In this document: piece by piece, positions 44,598 through 54,000 of the stretch
Numbering within the stretch: position 1 is the first letter of the stretch
Layout of the letters: each line of letters opens with the position of its first letter
Origin: UBA7662 sp943369355
GTDB lineage: Bacteria > Bacteroidota > Bacteroidia > UBA7662
Direction of reading: 5' to 3'
NCBI GenBank assembly: GCA_943369355.1
Contig: CALRMX020000005.1
Location: 186,001-250,000, forward strand
DNA length: 64,000 bases
Translations under genes and position numbers: made by a program
Notes under the pieces: model-generated
What the model was told of the DNA's origin: nothing
The model's input: only the letters and a program-made list of their open reading frames with translations
The model's database searches: none

Positions 44598-47483
44598 ATG
44601 GTTATTCCCGAAATTCGCGTTTTGAATCCTTCTGCCTTGTCACTACCCCAAGTTGATTCGCTGGACCCCCGGCACTACATACTCATCAAAAATGCCCGTT
44701 TGCACAATCTGAAGGGTATTGATCTCGCCATTCCCCGCAATAAGTTGGTGGTAGTTACCGGCTTGTCGGGCTCCGGTAAGTCGTCGCTGGTATTCGATAC
44801 GCTGTATGCCGAGGGGCAGCGCCGGTATGTGGAGAGTTTGAGCAGTTATGCCCGCCAGTTTATGGGGCGCATGAAAAAGCCCGAAGTAGATTGGATCAAA
44901 GGCATTGCGCCGGCCATGGCCATCGAGCAAAAGGTGGTCAGCCGCAACCCCCGCTCCACCGTTGGCACTTCAACCGAAATATACGATTATCTCAAGCTGC
45001 TGTTTGCGCGTGTAGGCCGCACCTTCTCGCCCGTTTCGGGTACAGAGGTACGCAAAGACACGGTGAGTAGCGTAGTAGATAGCCTCCTGGCTTTGCCCGC
45101 CGACAGCAAGGTGCTGTTACTTTGTCCGCTGGTATTTCATGAAGGCAGGCAGCTGAAGCAAGAGCTCACCGTTCTGCAGCAAAAAGGTTTCATCCGCATA
45201 CGGGTGAAAGGAGAGTTGCTGCGCATCGAAGAGCTGCTCGGCGATGCAGCTGCATTGACCGCCCTTGCTGGCGAGCAGGTGTATGTGGTCATCGACCGGA
45301 TAACCATCGACCCGGCCGACGAGGAGCAGGTGCATCGGCTGTCGGATTCGGTACAAACCGCCTTTTTCGAAGGTCATGGCGATGCCCTCGCCGAAATTGA
45401 AGGCGTAGACCGACTGTATAGCGACCGTTTCGAAGCCGATGGTGAACGTTTTGAAGAGCCCAGCGTGAACTTGTTCAGCTTCTCGAACCCCTACGGCGCC
45501 TGCAAACGCTGCGAAGGCTTTGGCAGCGTGATTGGCATCGACGAAGAGCTGGTTTTCCCCGACAAAAGTTTAAGCGTTTTCGAGGGGGTTGTTGCACCTT
45601 GGCGCGGCGAAAAGATGAGCGAATGGAACGATGTACTGGTGAAAAACGGCATCCGTTTCGACTTCCCCATTCATCGGCCATACTTTGAGCTCACCGATAG
45701 CGAAAAAAAGCTACTCTGGACCGGCAACAGCTATTTCGAAGGCCTCGACAGCTTTTTCCGTTATCTCGAAGAGCAATCGTACAAAATCCAATACCGTGTG
45801 ATGCTGAGCCGCTACCGCGGGCGCACCGTTTGTCCCGACTGCCGGGGTACACGTTTACGGAAAGATGCCGGCTATGTGAAGCTGGTAGATGCCGCTACTC
45901 ACGAGCAGCACAGCATCATTGAATTGGTGTTGCAGCCTGTTGACCGGCTGCTGGCGCTTTTCAAAGCTTTGCAGCTCACCGAAACCGAACAAAAAATCGC
46001 CAACCGCCTGTTGGCCGAAATCACCAACCGCTTGCAGTACCTCAGCGATGTGGGCTTGGGGTATCTCACCCTCAACCGTTTGAGCAACAGCCTCAGTGGC
46101 GGAGAAGCACAACGTATCAAACTGGCTACCTCACTGGGCAGCAACCTCGTGGGCAGCATGTACATACTCGACGAGCCCAGCATAGGCCTCCACCCCCGCG
46201 ACAGCCAACGCTTGATTGGCGTATTGGAGCGTTTACGTAACAACGGCAATACGGTAATCGTGGTTGAACACGAAGAAGCGGTGATGCGTGCTGCCGATCA
46301 GCTGGTAGATATCGGCCCCATGGCCGGGCAACACGGCGGGGAGCTCATCTTCCAGGGCAGCTTCGACGCCTTGCTGCACGACAAGCAGAGCCTCACGGGC
46401 CAATACCTCAGCCGCCGCGAGCAAATACCCACCCCTGCACGCCGCCGTCCGTGGAAGCGCAGCATCGTGGTGAAAGGTGCTCGCGAAAACAACCTCAAAA
46501 ACATCGACGTAGAACTGCCCTTGCACAATCTAACCGTGGTGACCGGTGTGAGTGGCTCGGGCAAAACATCGCTCATCAAAAAAATACTCTACCCGGCGGT
46601 GAAAAAAATCACCAGCGGCTACGGCGAAAAGCCCGGGAATTACGACCGGCTCGAAGGCGACTTCAGGGGACTCAAAGACATTGAACTGGTTGACCAAAAT
46701 CCGATTGGCAAGTCGAGCCGATCCAATCCGGTAACCTATACCAAGGCCTACGACCACATCCGCACTTTATTTAGCGAACAGCAGGCTTCGAAAATCAACG
46801 GTTACAAACCGGCCCACTTTTCGTTTAACGTTGAAGGAGGTCGTTGCGAAACCTGCCAGGGCGAAGGTACGGTGACCATAAGCATGCAATTTTTGGCCGA
46901 CATCACCCTCGAGTGCGACAGCTGTAAAGGCCGCCGCTTCAAAGACGAACTCTTGGAGGTGCGCTACAAAGACAAAAATGTGTCGGACGTACTCGACATG
47001 ACGGTGAGTGAAGCCATCGTGTTTTTCCACGACCAAAAAAACATCGTCCAACGTTTGCAGCCCCTCGAAGATGTAGGCCTTGGCTACGTGAAGTTAGGGC
47101 AGTCGAGTGCTACCTTATCAGGCGGGGAGGCACAGCGGATTAAATTGGCGAGCTACCTCACCAAGGGCAACCAAGCCACCGATACCCTTTTTGTATTCGA
47201 CGAGCCTACCACCGGACTGCATTTCCACGACATCAAAAAGCTGCTTTACGCCCTCAATGCGCTCATCGACCAAGGCAACTCGGTGCTTGTAATTGAGCAC
47301 AACCAAGAAGTGATACGTTGCGCCGATTGGGTAGTTGACCTTGGCGCCGAAGGTGGCGATGCCGGAGGCTATTTGGTGTTTGCCGGCACTCCCGAGGACC
47401 TCATCCAATGCGAAGCCAGCTATACCGGGCAGTATCTGCGCGAAAGTATGCTGCTTCAGAACGCCTCGGCTACCGAAATATAA
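44598..47483 (+). CDS. uvrA: UvrABC system protein A
   Basis: DNA damage-recognition ATPase of nucleotide excision repair; 961 residues. It has two ABC modules: Walker A GLSGSGKSS (near residue 55) and GVSGSGKTS (near residue 650), and two LSGGEAQRIKLA signatures. Two zinc modules are present (CKRCEGFG...CPDCRGTR and CETCQGEG...CDSCKGRRF). The UvrB-binding and insertion domains are present between them. Length fits the Bacteroidota form. The last 28 bases overlap the convergent Omp85-type gene. Confidence 0.97.
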   Translation: MVIPEIRVLNPSALSLPQVDSLDPRHYILIKNARLHNLKGIDLAIPRNKLVVVTGLSGSGKSSLVFDTLYAEGQRRYVESLSSYARQFMGRMKKPEVDWIKGIAPAMAIEQKVVSRNPRSTVGTSTEIYDYLKLLFARVGRTFSPVSGTEVRKDTVSSVVDSLLALPADSKVLLLCPLVFHEGRQLKQELTVLQQKGFIRIRVKGELLRIEELLGDAAALTALAGEQVYVVIDRITIDPADEEQVHRLSDSVQTAFFEGHGDALAEIEGVDRLYSDRFEADGERFEEPSVNLFSFSNPYGACKRCEGFGSVIGIDEELVFPDKSLSVFEGVVAPWRGEKMSEWNDVLVKNGIRFDFPIHRPYFELTDSEKKLLWTGNSYFEGLDSFFRYLEEQSYKIQYRVMLSRYRGRTVCPDCRGTRLRKDAGYVKLVDAATHEQHSIIELVLQPVDRLLALFKALQLTETEQKIANRLLAEITNRLQYLSDVGLGYLTLNRLSNSLSGGEAQRIKLATSLGSNLVGSMYILDEPSIGLHPRDSQRLIGVLERLRNNGNTVIVVEHEEAVMRAADQLVDIGPMAGQHGGELIFQGSFDALLHDKQSLTGQYLSRREQIPTPARRRPWKRSIVVKGARENNLKNIDVELPLHNLTVVTGVSGSGKTSLIKKILYPAVKKITSGYGEKPGNYDRLEGDFRGLKDIELVDQNPIGKSSRSNPVTYTKAYDHIRTLFSEQQASKINGYKPAHFSFNVEGGRCETCQGEGTVTISMQFLADITLECDSCKGRRFKDELLEVRYKDKNVSDVLDMTVSEAIVFFHDQKNIVQRLQPLEDVGLGYVKLGQSSATLSGGEAQRIKLASYLTKGNQATDTLFVFDEPTTGLHFHDIKKLLYALNALIDQGNSVLVIEHNQEVIRCADWVVDLGAEGGDAGGYLVFAGTPEDLIQCEASYTGQYLRESMLLQNASATEI

Positions 47484-48547
47484 AAGGCAGGGCCTTCACG
47501 ACCCAAGCCCACATCTACGCGGGCGTTGAGCTTTTCTTTTTTGTTGAGTGCATAACGCAGGCCGGTACCGATAGAGTATTTGAACCGCTGTAGCGATAAG
47601 TCGTCGGCCGTGGCAAATACATCGCCACCACCAGCAAAAGCCACCCCACCGAATCGTCGCCAGATGGGGAAGCGCAACTCGCCTTGAAAAGCGTACATGT
47701 TGCGGTCGCGGAAGCGGTTGGCCGGGTAGCCACGTAAAATATCGTCGTTGCCAATGCGTGCCATGTCTAAAAAGGGCACATCGCCAAAATTGGCACGCCC
47801 TACTACATTTACGCCCAATACCAGCTTATGAGGCAATTTAAAATAGGTGGCATAGCTGAGGTTGTAGTTGCTGAAGTTGAAGTCGCTGCCAAAACCCGGT
47901 CGGTACCAATACGACGAAAATTCGAAAAAATGTCCCGAAGAAGCATTCACGATATTGTCGCGATCGTCGTAGGTAGCCACGAGCCCCACTGCCGAGCCTG
48001 TACCGCCATTGGCACCGGTTACGCGGTTGTTGAACAGGTCGCCATCGCTAAACTGCTTGAAATTGAACTGATGGCGCAGCTGGTAATCGATACCGGCAAA
48101 CCAATACCTGTCGAACCGTCGCATGGCAAGCAGTTTAAAGCTGAACAGGTCGTAAGAATACCGTTCTTCTTGCGCCAGTGTAGTGGCGTTTCCTACCCCA
48201 AAGTAGCGGTCGGGAAAGTTCCGGTAGCGCAGTTCTCCTTTGATGAGGTAACGTTCGGCTTTGGTGAATACCGACCAGAGCGACCACACATCGAGTTGTC
48301 GGTTCTGGGTGTAATCGGCCAGCAGCTGCACATAGGAGAGCCGTGGCGAAACACTGTCGAGCGAACCTGCTGCCGTGCGGAAATAGTATACGCCCGCAGC
48401 TCCTGCTGCCAACCGGGTATCGGGGGTATAATACAGTAGCGGAATCACCACCACACCGTCTTTTTTCGACGAATCGGAAGGCAGCACTCCTGCCCTTAAG
48501 CCGAGGCTGCTGAGCAGCAAAACGATGTATACAAGTGCTTTGGTCAT
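47456..48547 (-). CDS. BamA/TamA-type (Omp85) outer-membrane barrel protein
   Basis: A 363-residue exported protein (signal peptide to about LRAG, residue 20) made almost only of a 16-strand-like barrel of the bacterial surface-antigen (D15) fold. Seen: the characteristic lid motif LRGYPANRFRDRN (equivalent of VRGF/VRGY), strands such as AVGLVATYDDRDNIVNASSGHFFEF, and the C-terminal aromatic end SVAEAF. It has no POTRA domain, so it is not a canonical BamA. Single-barrel Omp85 relatives of this type are frequent in Bacteroidota and their clients are unknown. Convergent overlap with uvrA is 28 bp. Confidence 0.85.
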   Translation of the reverse strand: MTKALVYIVLLLSSLGLRAGVLPSDSSKKDGVVVIPLLYYTPDTRLAAGAAGVYYFRTAAGSLDSVSPRLSYVQLLADYTQNRQLDVWSLWSVFTKAERYLIKGELRYRNFPDRYFGVGNATTLAQEERYSYDLFSFKLLAMRRFDRYWFAGIDYQLRHQFNFKQFSDGDLFNNRVTGANGGTGSAVGLVATYDDRDNIVNASSGHFFEFSSYWYRPGFGSDFNFSNYNLSYATYFKLPHKLVLGVNVVGRANFGDVPFLDMARIGNDDILRGYPANRFRDRNMYAFQGELRFPIWRRFGGVAFAGGGDVFATADDLSLQRFKYSIGTGLRYALNKKEKLNARVDVGLGREGPAFYISVAEAF

Positions 48548-48596
48548 ACCCCGATTTACTTAGGCTTTAGGCAAACGTTATTGCTCGCAAAAAAGT

Positions 48597-49133
48597 TTAA
48601 TTGGCCAACGCAACCAAACTTGCGAGGGTTTTGCCGTTGCGCGTGGTGGCTGGAGTTTTCAATTTTTGCTCCACGAAGGTGTTGCTGAGTTTGCTACGGG
48701 CATAGTTGGCAGGTACATAAAAGTACACCATCCTGCCGTTCCAGGCCAAAGCTTCGGGTGCTACCGCATTGGCAGCGAGTTTGGCAAAGGCTTCGTCGCT
48801 ACAGGGTTGCTTGAGCAGGGTAAAAAAATGGCGGTCGGCAGCTTTTTCAGGGTCAGCTGCAAAAGGGTTGTGCGCCAACCAGCTCTTCAGCTCTTCGGCG
48901 CTAAACACCCATGCCGGAACTTCATAGCCAAAATGTTCACGGATAGCATTTTCGAGCTGTTCTTCCAGCTTTTCGTGCTGCGTTTGGGTGCTGCTAAATA
49001 CGATATTGCCACTTTGGATATAGGTCTGCACCGCTTCCCAGCCTAAACCAGTACAAAGCTCCCGCAGTGCTTCCATCTTCATGATTTTGCTGCCGCTGAT
49101 GTTGATGCCTCGCAGCAAGGCTATCCAGCGCAT
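48597..49133 (-). CDS. DUF1697 domain protein
   Basis: A 178-residue cytosolic protein of the DUF1697 family, recognised by the start MRWIALLRGINISGSKIMKMEALRELCTGLGWEAVQTYIQSGNIVF and the WVFSAEELKSWLAHNPF block. The fold's function is not established. Its start shares a base with the stop of the VIT1/CCC1 gene upstream (TGATG), so the two are in one operon; no functional link to metal transport is evident. Confidence 0.9.
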   Translation of the reverse strand: MRWIALLRGINISGSKIMKMEALRELCTGLGWEAVQTYIQSGNIVFSSTQTQHEKLEEQLENAIREHFGYEVPAWVFSAEELKSWLAHNPFAADPEKAADRHFFTLLKQPCSDEAFAKLAANAVAPEALAWNGRMVYFYVPANYARSKLSNTFVEQKLKTPATTRNGKTLASLVALAN

Positions 49134-49864
49134 CAGGCAATCAATTGCTCGAGCCAGTTACCTACCACATAACTCAACACGGCTGCTGCCGCGCCCAAGG
49201 CCAGGGTTTCGAGCATACCTTTCCAGCGGCTGGTTTGTGTAACGTAGGTTTTTAGCCAGCCAATCAACAAAAAAGCAGCGGAAGTCATCACCGACGAAAC
49301 CACAAATAAATCGGCAGTAAGCGGACTGAAATAATCGTACACATATACGAGCAACGGAATAAGACCAATGGTTACAAAGCTGGCGAAGGTTACGGCACCC
49401 ATGGCGAGTGGAGAGCGCTGCTCTTCCATCATCTCCAGCTCTTCTTTCATCATCACATCCACCCAACGGTCTTTGTCGCTCGTAATCACCTCCACCACCT
49501 GCTCGAGCAATTCGCCTTCAAAACCTTTGGCGCGGTAAATATCACGTACTTCTTCCTTCTCCTTTTCGGGCAAATGATCCACCTCCCAATACTCTACCTT
49601 TTTATGTTTGTCGTAGTTCTGCTGCTCGCTCTTTTTGCTGAGGTAGCTGCCTACGCTCATGGCAAAACCGTCGGCCAGCAAATTCGCAAAGCCCAGAATA
49701 ATCACCACGTTCGACTCCAATCCGGCGCCTGCGGCGCCTGCAACTACTGCGAAAGTGGTTACACTGCCATCAATTCCGCCGTATACAAACTCACCCAGGT
49801 AGTCGGAAAATTTGCCAAATGCCGTTCCTTGCTGGTGTAGCTTATCTTCATGTTTGCCTGTCAT
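49133..49864 (-). CDS. VIT1/CCC1-family iron/manganese transporter
   Basis: A 243-residue membrane protein of the vacuolar-iron-transporter-like family. Seen: the opening YLGEFVYGGIDGSVTTFAVVAGAAGAGL (TM1 motif), NLLADGFAMSVGSYLSKKSE (TM2 motif), a cytoplasmic acidic/Met segment (VDVMMKEELEMMEEQRSPLAMGAVTFASFV) that in the eukaryotic homologue binds metal, and three further TM segments. It probably exports or sequesters Fe2+/Mn2+. I place the start at 49864, since an upstream frame would overlap the czcB end. A -7-like TATCTTCG lies 15 bp before it. Confidence 0.88.
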   Translation of the reverse strand: MTGKHEDKLHQQGTAFGKFSDYLGEFVYGGIDGSVTTFAVVAGAAGAGLESNVVIILGFANLLADGFAMSVGSYLSKKSEQQNYDKHKKVEYWEVDHLPEKEKEEVRDIYRAKGFEGELLEQVVEVITSDKDRWVDVMMKEELEMMEEQRSPLAMGAVTFASFVTIGLIPLLVYVYDYFSPLTADLFVVSSVMTSAAFLLIGWLKTYVTQTSRWKGMLETLALGAAAAVLSYVVGNWLEQLIA

Positions 49865-49879
49865 GCCTCTGCTTTTGGT

Positions 49880-49887
49880 CGAAGATA
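49880..49887 (-). promoter_or_regulatory. Promoter -7-like box for the VIT1/CCC1 gene
   Basis: Leftward TATCTTCG in the gap after the efflux adaptor gene, 15 bp before the ATG. Confidence 0.4.
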
Positions 49888-49895
49888 CGCAATGC

Positions 49896-51032
49896 TCACT
49901 CTTCTTCGGGTGCAAGAAGTTGTTGATAGTAGGCCTCAAGGTATTCTGCCCCTTCGTGCACGTACTTCATACTGCTGTCGATGCCGCTGAGGGCTACCTT
50001 TCCTTCGGCTTGCTGACCCAACTCCACAACTGTTCTGCGGTAGCTGCCCGTCTTGAGTTCAGCAAATACCACATAGCTGTTTCCACTTTGTACCAGTGCC
50101 GACCCTGGCAATACCCAAGCACGGCGTGATCCGGTTTCGATGCGGGCCTTGACAAACATACCGGGACGTAAGAAGTCGTTCTCGTCGTCGATATGCCCGT
50201 GGATGTTCACCGACCGCGTAACAGGATCGACCGTTGGGCTGATGAGGAATACATCGCCACGAAAACGCTGCTGACCGGCATTGAGAAGTTGGAAGGTCAA
50301 CTTCTGCCCGATGGCTACCTTGTCGAGGTCTTTTTCGAACAACTGCAGCTCCACGTGCATATGGGCTTTATTCACCAACTGCACCAGCGGCTTGTCGCTA
50401 CCAACAAATCTCCCTATGGCCCCGTCAACCGAGGCTACAAAACCATCGAACGGGGCTTTGAGGGTAATGGTGGTGTGTAGGGTAGTGGCTGTGAGCTTAT
50501 CGGGGTCGATGCCCAAACGTTTGAGTTGCGCCGCCAAGGCGGCAACGTTGGCTTGTTGAATGCGGTAGTCGCTTTCGGCTTTCTCGAGACTTTTGGCGGC
50601 AGTAGCTTCGGCCTTGGCCAAGTCGCGCTGGCGCTGGTACTCGCGTTCGCCAAGGGCCAACAAACTTTTGGCCTCCAAATAGCGGCGCTGCAGTTCGATG
50701 TAGTCGGGATGCTCCAAAACGGCTAGCTGTTGGCCCTTTTTCACGGCTTCGCCGCCTTTCACACGCAACTCCACCACATATCCGGGTAGGGGCGGATTTA
50801 AATCGGCCATGTACTGCGGAGGCAGTTCTATTCGACCGTTGAGTTCTACGGGGGTGTTTATTTGGGTCATCTCCGGAGCCGTAGCGCTTATGCCCACTTT
50901 CTCGAGCTGATCGGCCGTGAGTTGTAGGGTGTCGGCTAATGCTGCCATTTCGCTTGCTTCGGGCGCAGGCTCTTGGCTGCCACAGGCTTGTAGCACGCTT
51001 ACAAGGAGGATATAAGGGATTAACTTTTTCAT
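49896..51032 (-). CDS. RND efflux periplasmic adaptor (CzcB/CusB-like)
   Basis: A 378-residue lipoprotein (signal ending in LQACGS, lipobox Cys) of the HlyD/membrane-fusion-protein family that bridges the inner-membrane pump and the outer-membrane channel in metal efflux. Domains seen: barrel-sandwich lipoyl halves (GYVVELRVKGGEAVKKGQQLAVLEHPDY and ITLKAPFDGFVASVDG), a coiled-coil hairpin between them (LQRRYLEAKSLLALGEREYQRQRD...), and beta-barrel/membrane-proximal domains (VDPVTRSVNIHGHIDDENDFLRPGMFVKARI). I use the ATG at 51032 rather than upstream frames. It follows the pump gene after a single base, so the pair is co-transcribed. No His/Met-rich metal-binding N-tail is present. Confidence 0.92.
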   Translation of the reverse strand: MKKLIPYILLVSVLQACGSQEPAPEASEMAALADTLQLTADQLEKVGISATAPEMTQINTPVELNGRIELPPQYMADLNPPLPGYVVELRVKGGEAVKKGQQLAVLEHPDYIELQRRYLEAKSLLALGEREYQRQRDLAKAEATAAKSLEKAESDYRIQQANVAALAAQLKRLGIDPDKLTATTLHTTITLKAPFDGFVASVDGAIGRFVGSDKPLVQLVNKAHMHVELQLFEKDLDKVAIGQKLTFQLLNAGQQRFRGDVFLISPTVDPVTRSVNIHGHIDDENDFLRPGMFVKARIETGSRRAWVLPGSALVQSGNSYVVFAELKTGSYRRTVVELGQQAEGKVALSGIDSSMKYVHEGAEYLEAYYQQLLAPEEE

Positions 51033-51033
51033 T

Positions 51034-54000
51034 TTAATGGATTTGTTGGTTACGCAACTGCAGCAAACTAAAGGCTGCCAGTTGATACTGATAAAGGGCC
51101 TGCTGCTGGTTGAGGCGGATCTGCAATACGGCATCGAGTGCTTGAATGTATTCCACATATTCGATTTCGCCCTTGCGGAAGAGGGCTTCGGCATTGTCGG
51201 CCATAAACTGTGCGCGTTCGGTGGCGGTGGTTTGGTAGTACTTTACCCGCTCGTATTGCTGCTGCGCCAATCTGCCGGCGGCCACAAGCTGCATCTCATG
51301 TCGGCTTAGGGCGTAGTCGGTAGCGAGCGCCTGCGCTTGGCTGCCGAGGCGGGCCGACTGCGCCTGTGCGGCACGGGGCCGAAACCAAAGTGGTATGCCT
51401 ACCGTAAGTTGCCAGCCTTGAAAGCCCCCAACATTTTCGAGCTCCTGCACAAAATAGCCGGCCGATAGGGAGGGGCTAAACTTCCACTGCTCTACTTTCC
51501 AGGCTTGTTGCGCCTGCCGGCTGAGCTGTTGTTGCAGCTGCATGGCGGGTGGTAAGCTGGCCGCGGTTTCGGGGAGAGGTATCGGCTGTATCAGCGGAAG
51601 GCTGTCGGAAGGCAGAGCCTCACTGCGGGTTTCGAGCTGTAGCTGACGTAAGGCTTCTTCCCGCGCTACCACTGCATCGGCATGCTGGAGCCGCGTTTCG
51701 TCGTACTGATGGCGGGCAATGGTTAGTGCCAGCAGGCTGGTTGCTCCTGCTTCGTAGCGCGCCTCGGCGATGCGGCTAAACTCCGCATAGCGCAGCAGCT
51801 GCTGCTGCAAGGCAGCTACCCTTGCCGACTGCCAAGCCCATCGTTGCCAGCATTCAAACACCCTCGCCGCTACTTCTTGCGTCCGCTGTTGCAGCTTAAT
51901 TGCTTGCAAAGCCACGCCCATGCGGTTGTACTTACGCTGCGCCAAGGCCACGGCTGGCTGCCCAAACGACTGCCGGAAGGTAAAGAAGTTGTCGATAGGC
52001 GCGGCATTGAGCTGTCCTCGTTGCCAGTCGAAGGTAAATTCGCCGGGATCCCAGCTCGTTCTCAGCTGACTTTGGGCGCGTTCTACCTCCAGCTGAGCCA
52101 TGCGGACCTCGGGATGGTTGGTGAGCGCAGTACGTATGGCGGCTTCGGGCGACGCAAAAGGCGACTGGGCTTGCGCACTGCCACCAAATACAGCTAAAAG
52201 TGCTACAACCACCGCGGCCATGCCCGTTGTACCCGTTTTTTTACGCTTTTCGAGCAGCAGGTACAGGGCGGGAAGTACCACCAGCGTGAGCAGAGTGGCC
52301 GTAACCAGTCCACCAATCACCACCGTGGCCAAAGGTCGCTGTACCTCACCTCCATTGCCGGTACTCAAGGCCATGGGTAAAAAACCCAGCGAAGCCACGG
52401 CGGCAGTCATCACCACCGGACGCAGGCGTACCAAACTGCCCGTGCGAATACGTTCTTCTACATCGTGCATACCTTCCTGTTTAAGCTGGTTGAGGTAGCC
52501 AATGAGTACGATGCCGTTGAGCACTGCCACCCCAAACAGGGCGATGAAACCCACACCCGCCGAGATGCTGAATGGTAAATCGCGCAGCCACAAGGCGGCA
52601 ATGCCACCGATGGCGGATAGCGGGATGGCCGAAAATATCATGGCGGCCTGTAACCACGAACCAAACGTGAAATACAACAGCAAAAAGATCAACGCCAAGG
52701 CTACCGGCACCGCAATGGCGAGGCGACTACGGGCATGCTGCAGATTTTCGAACTGCCCACCGAAGGTAAAATAGTAGCCGCTTGGCAGCTTTACTTCCTT
52801 GGCCAAGCGTTGCTCCACTTCTTTGACGAACGATTCGTAATCACGATCGCGCACATTGATGAGCACCGATACGAGGCGGTTGGTATTTTCCCGGCTGATG
52901 AGCATGGGACCCGGTTCCATTCGGATGTCGGCCAGGGCGCCAATGGGCACCATCTGCCCATTGGGGGTGCGCAACTGCAGCTGTTCAACGGCCTCCAGTT
53001 GCGACCGCAGTGCAGGCGTTGCACGTACCACCAAGTCGAAGTGTTTTTCACCTTCGTACACCTTCCCGGCAAAGGCGCCGGCGTAGGCAGTTTGCACCGC
53101 TTGGTTAAGGGTAGCGATGTTGAGTCCGTAGGCGGCAATTTTATCGCGCTGCCAGCGGATCATCAGCTGCGGTAAGCCTTCGGTTTGTTGTACCAGTACG
53201 TCGCCAGCACCTGCTACTTGCCGTATCACTGCGGCCGACTTCTCGGCAAGCTCGGCTAGGGTAGCAAGATCGTCGCCATAAATTTTTACGGCGATGTCTG
53301 ACTTCACTCCGGTGAGGAGCTCGTTGAATCGCAGCTGTATGGGCTGGGTAAATTCAAACGACACACCTGGAAGTGCTTCAAGCGCCTGCTTCATCTTGTC
53401 CGACAGCTCTTCACGGGTGCTGGCACTGGTCCACTCGGTTTTGGGTTTCAACAAGATCATGATGTCGGCATCTTCCACGGCCATGGGGTCGGTAGGGATT
53501 TCGGCGGTACCTATTTTGCTCACCACGGCACGCACCTCCGGGAATTTGGCCAGCAAAATGGCTTCAGCCTTGGTGCTGTTGGCAATGCTATGGTTCAACG
53601 AGCTGCCAGGTGCTACGGTCATCTGCATGGCCAAGTCGCCTTCCTCGAGATTGGGGATGAAAACGGCACCCAAACGCGTGAACAACCATAAGCTAGCCAG
53701 CAAGGTAAGACCCGAGGCCAGCATAACCTTTCTCGGATTTCGTAGGCTGTATTCCAAGGCCGGGCGATAAGCGGCATTTATTCTTTTCATGAGCTTATCG
53801 GCCCAGTTTTCACGTGCGTCGGGGCGACGACTCAAAAACAGAGCACTCATCATGGGCACATATGTGAGTGATAAAATGAGTGCTCCGAGTATGGCAAAGC
53901 CCACTGTTAGGGCCATAGGTTTGAACATTTTACCCTCTACACCCACCAAAGCCAGTATAGGCAAGTACACGATGAGGATGATGATTTCGCCAAAAGCTGC

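Noticed and set aside
44398..44598. 66-codon leftward frame upstream of uvrA
   Set aside because: Basic, featureless product that crosses the uvrA promoter region; most likely chance.
47828..48439. 203-codon rightward frame
   Set aside because: Antisense to the Omp85-type barrel gene; the minus-strand product has the LRGY motif and a signal peptide.
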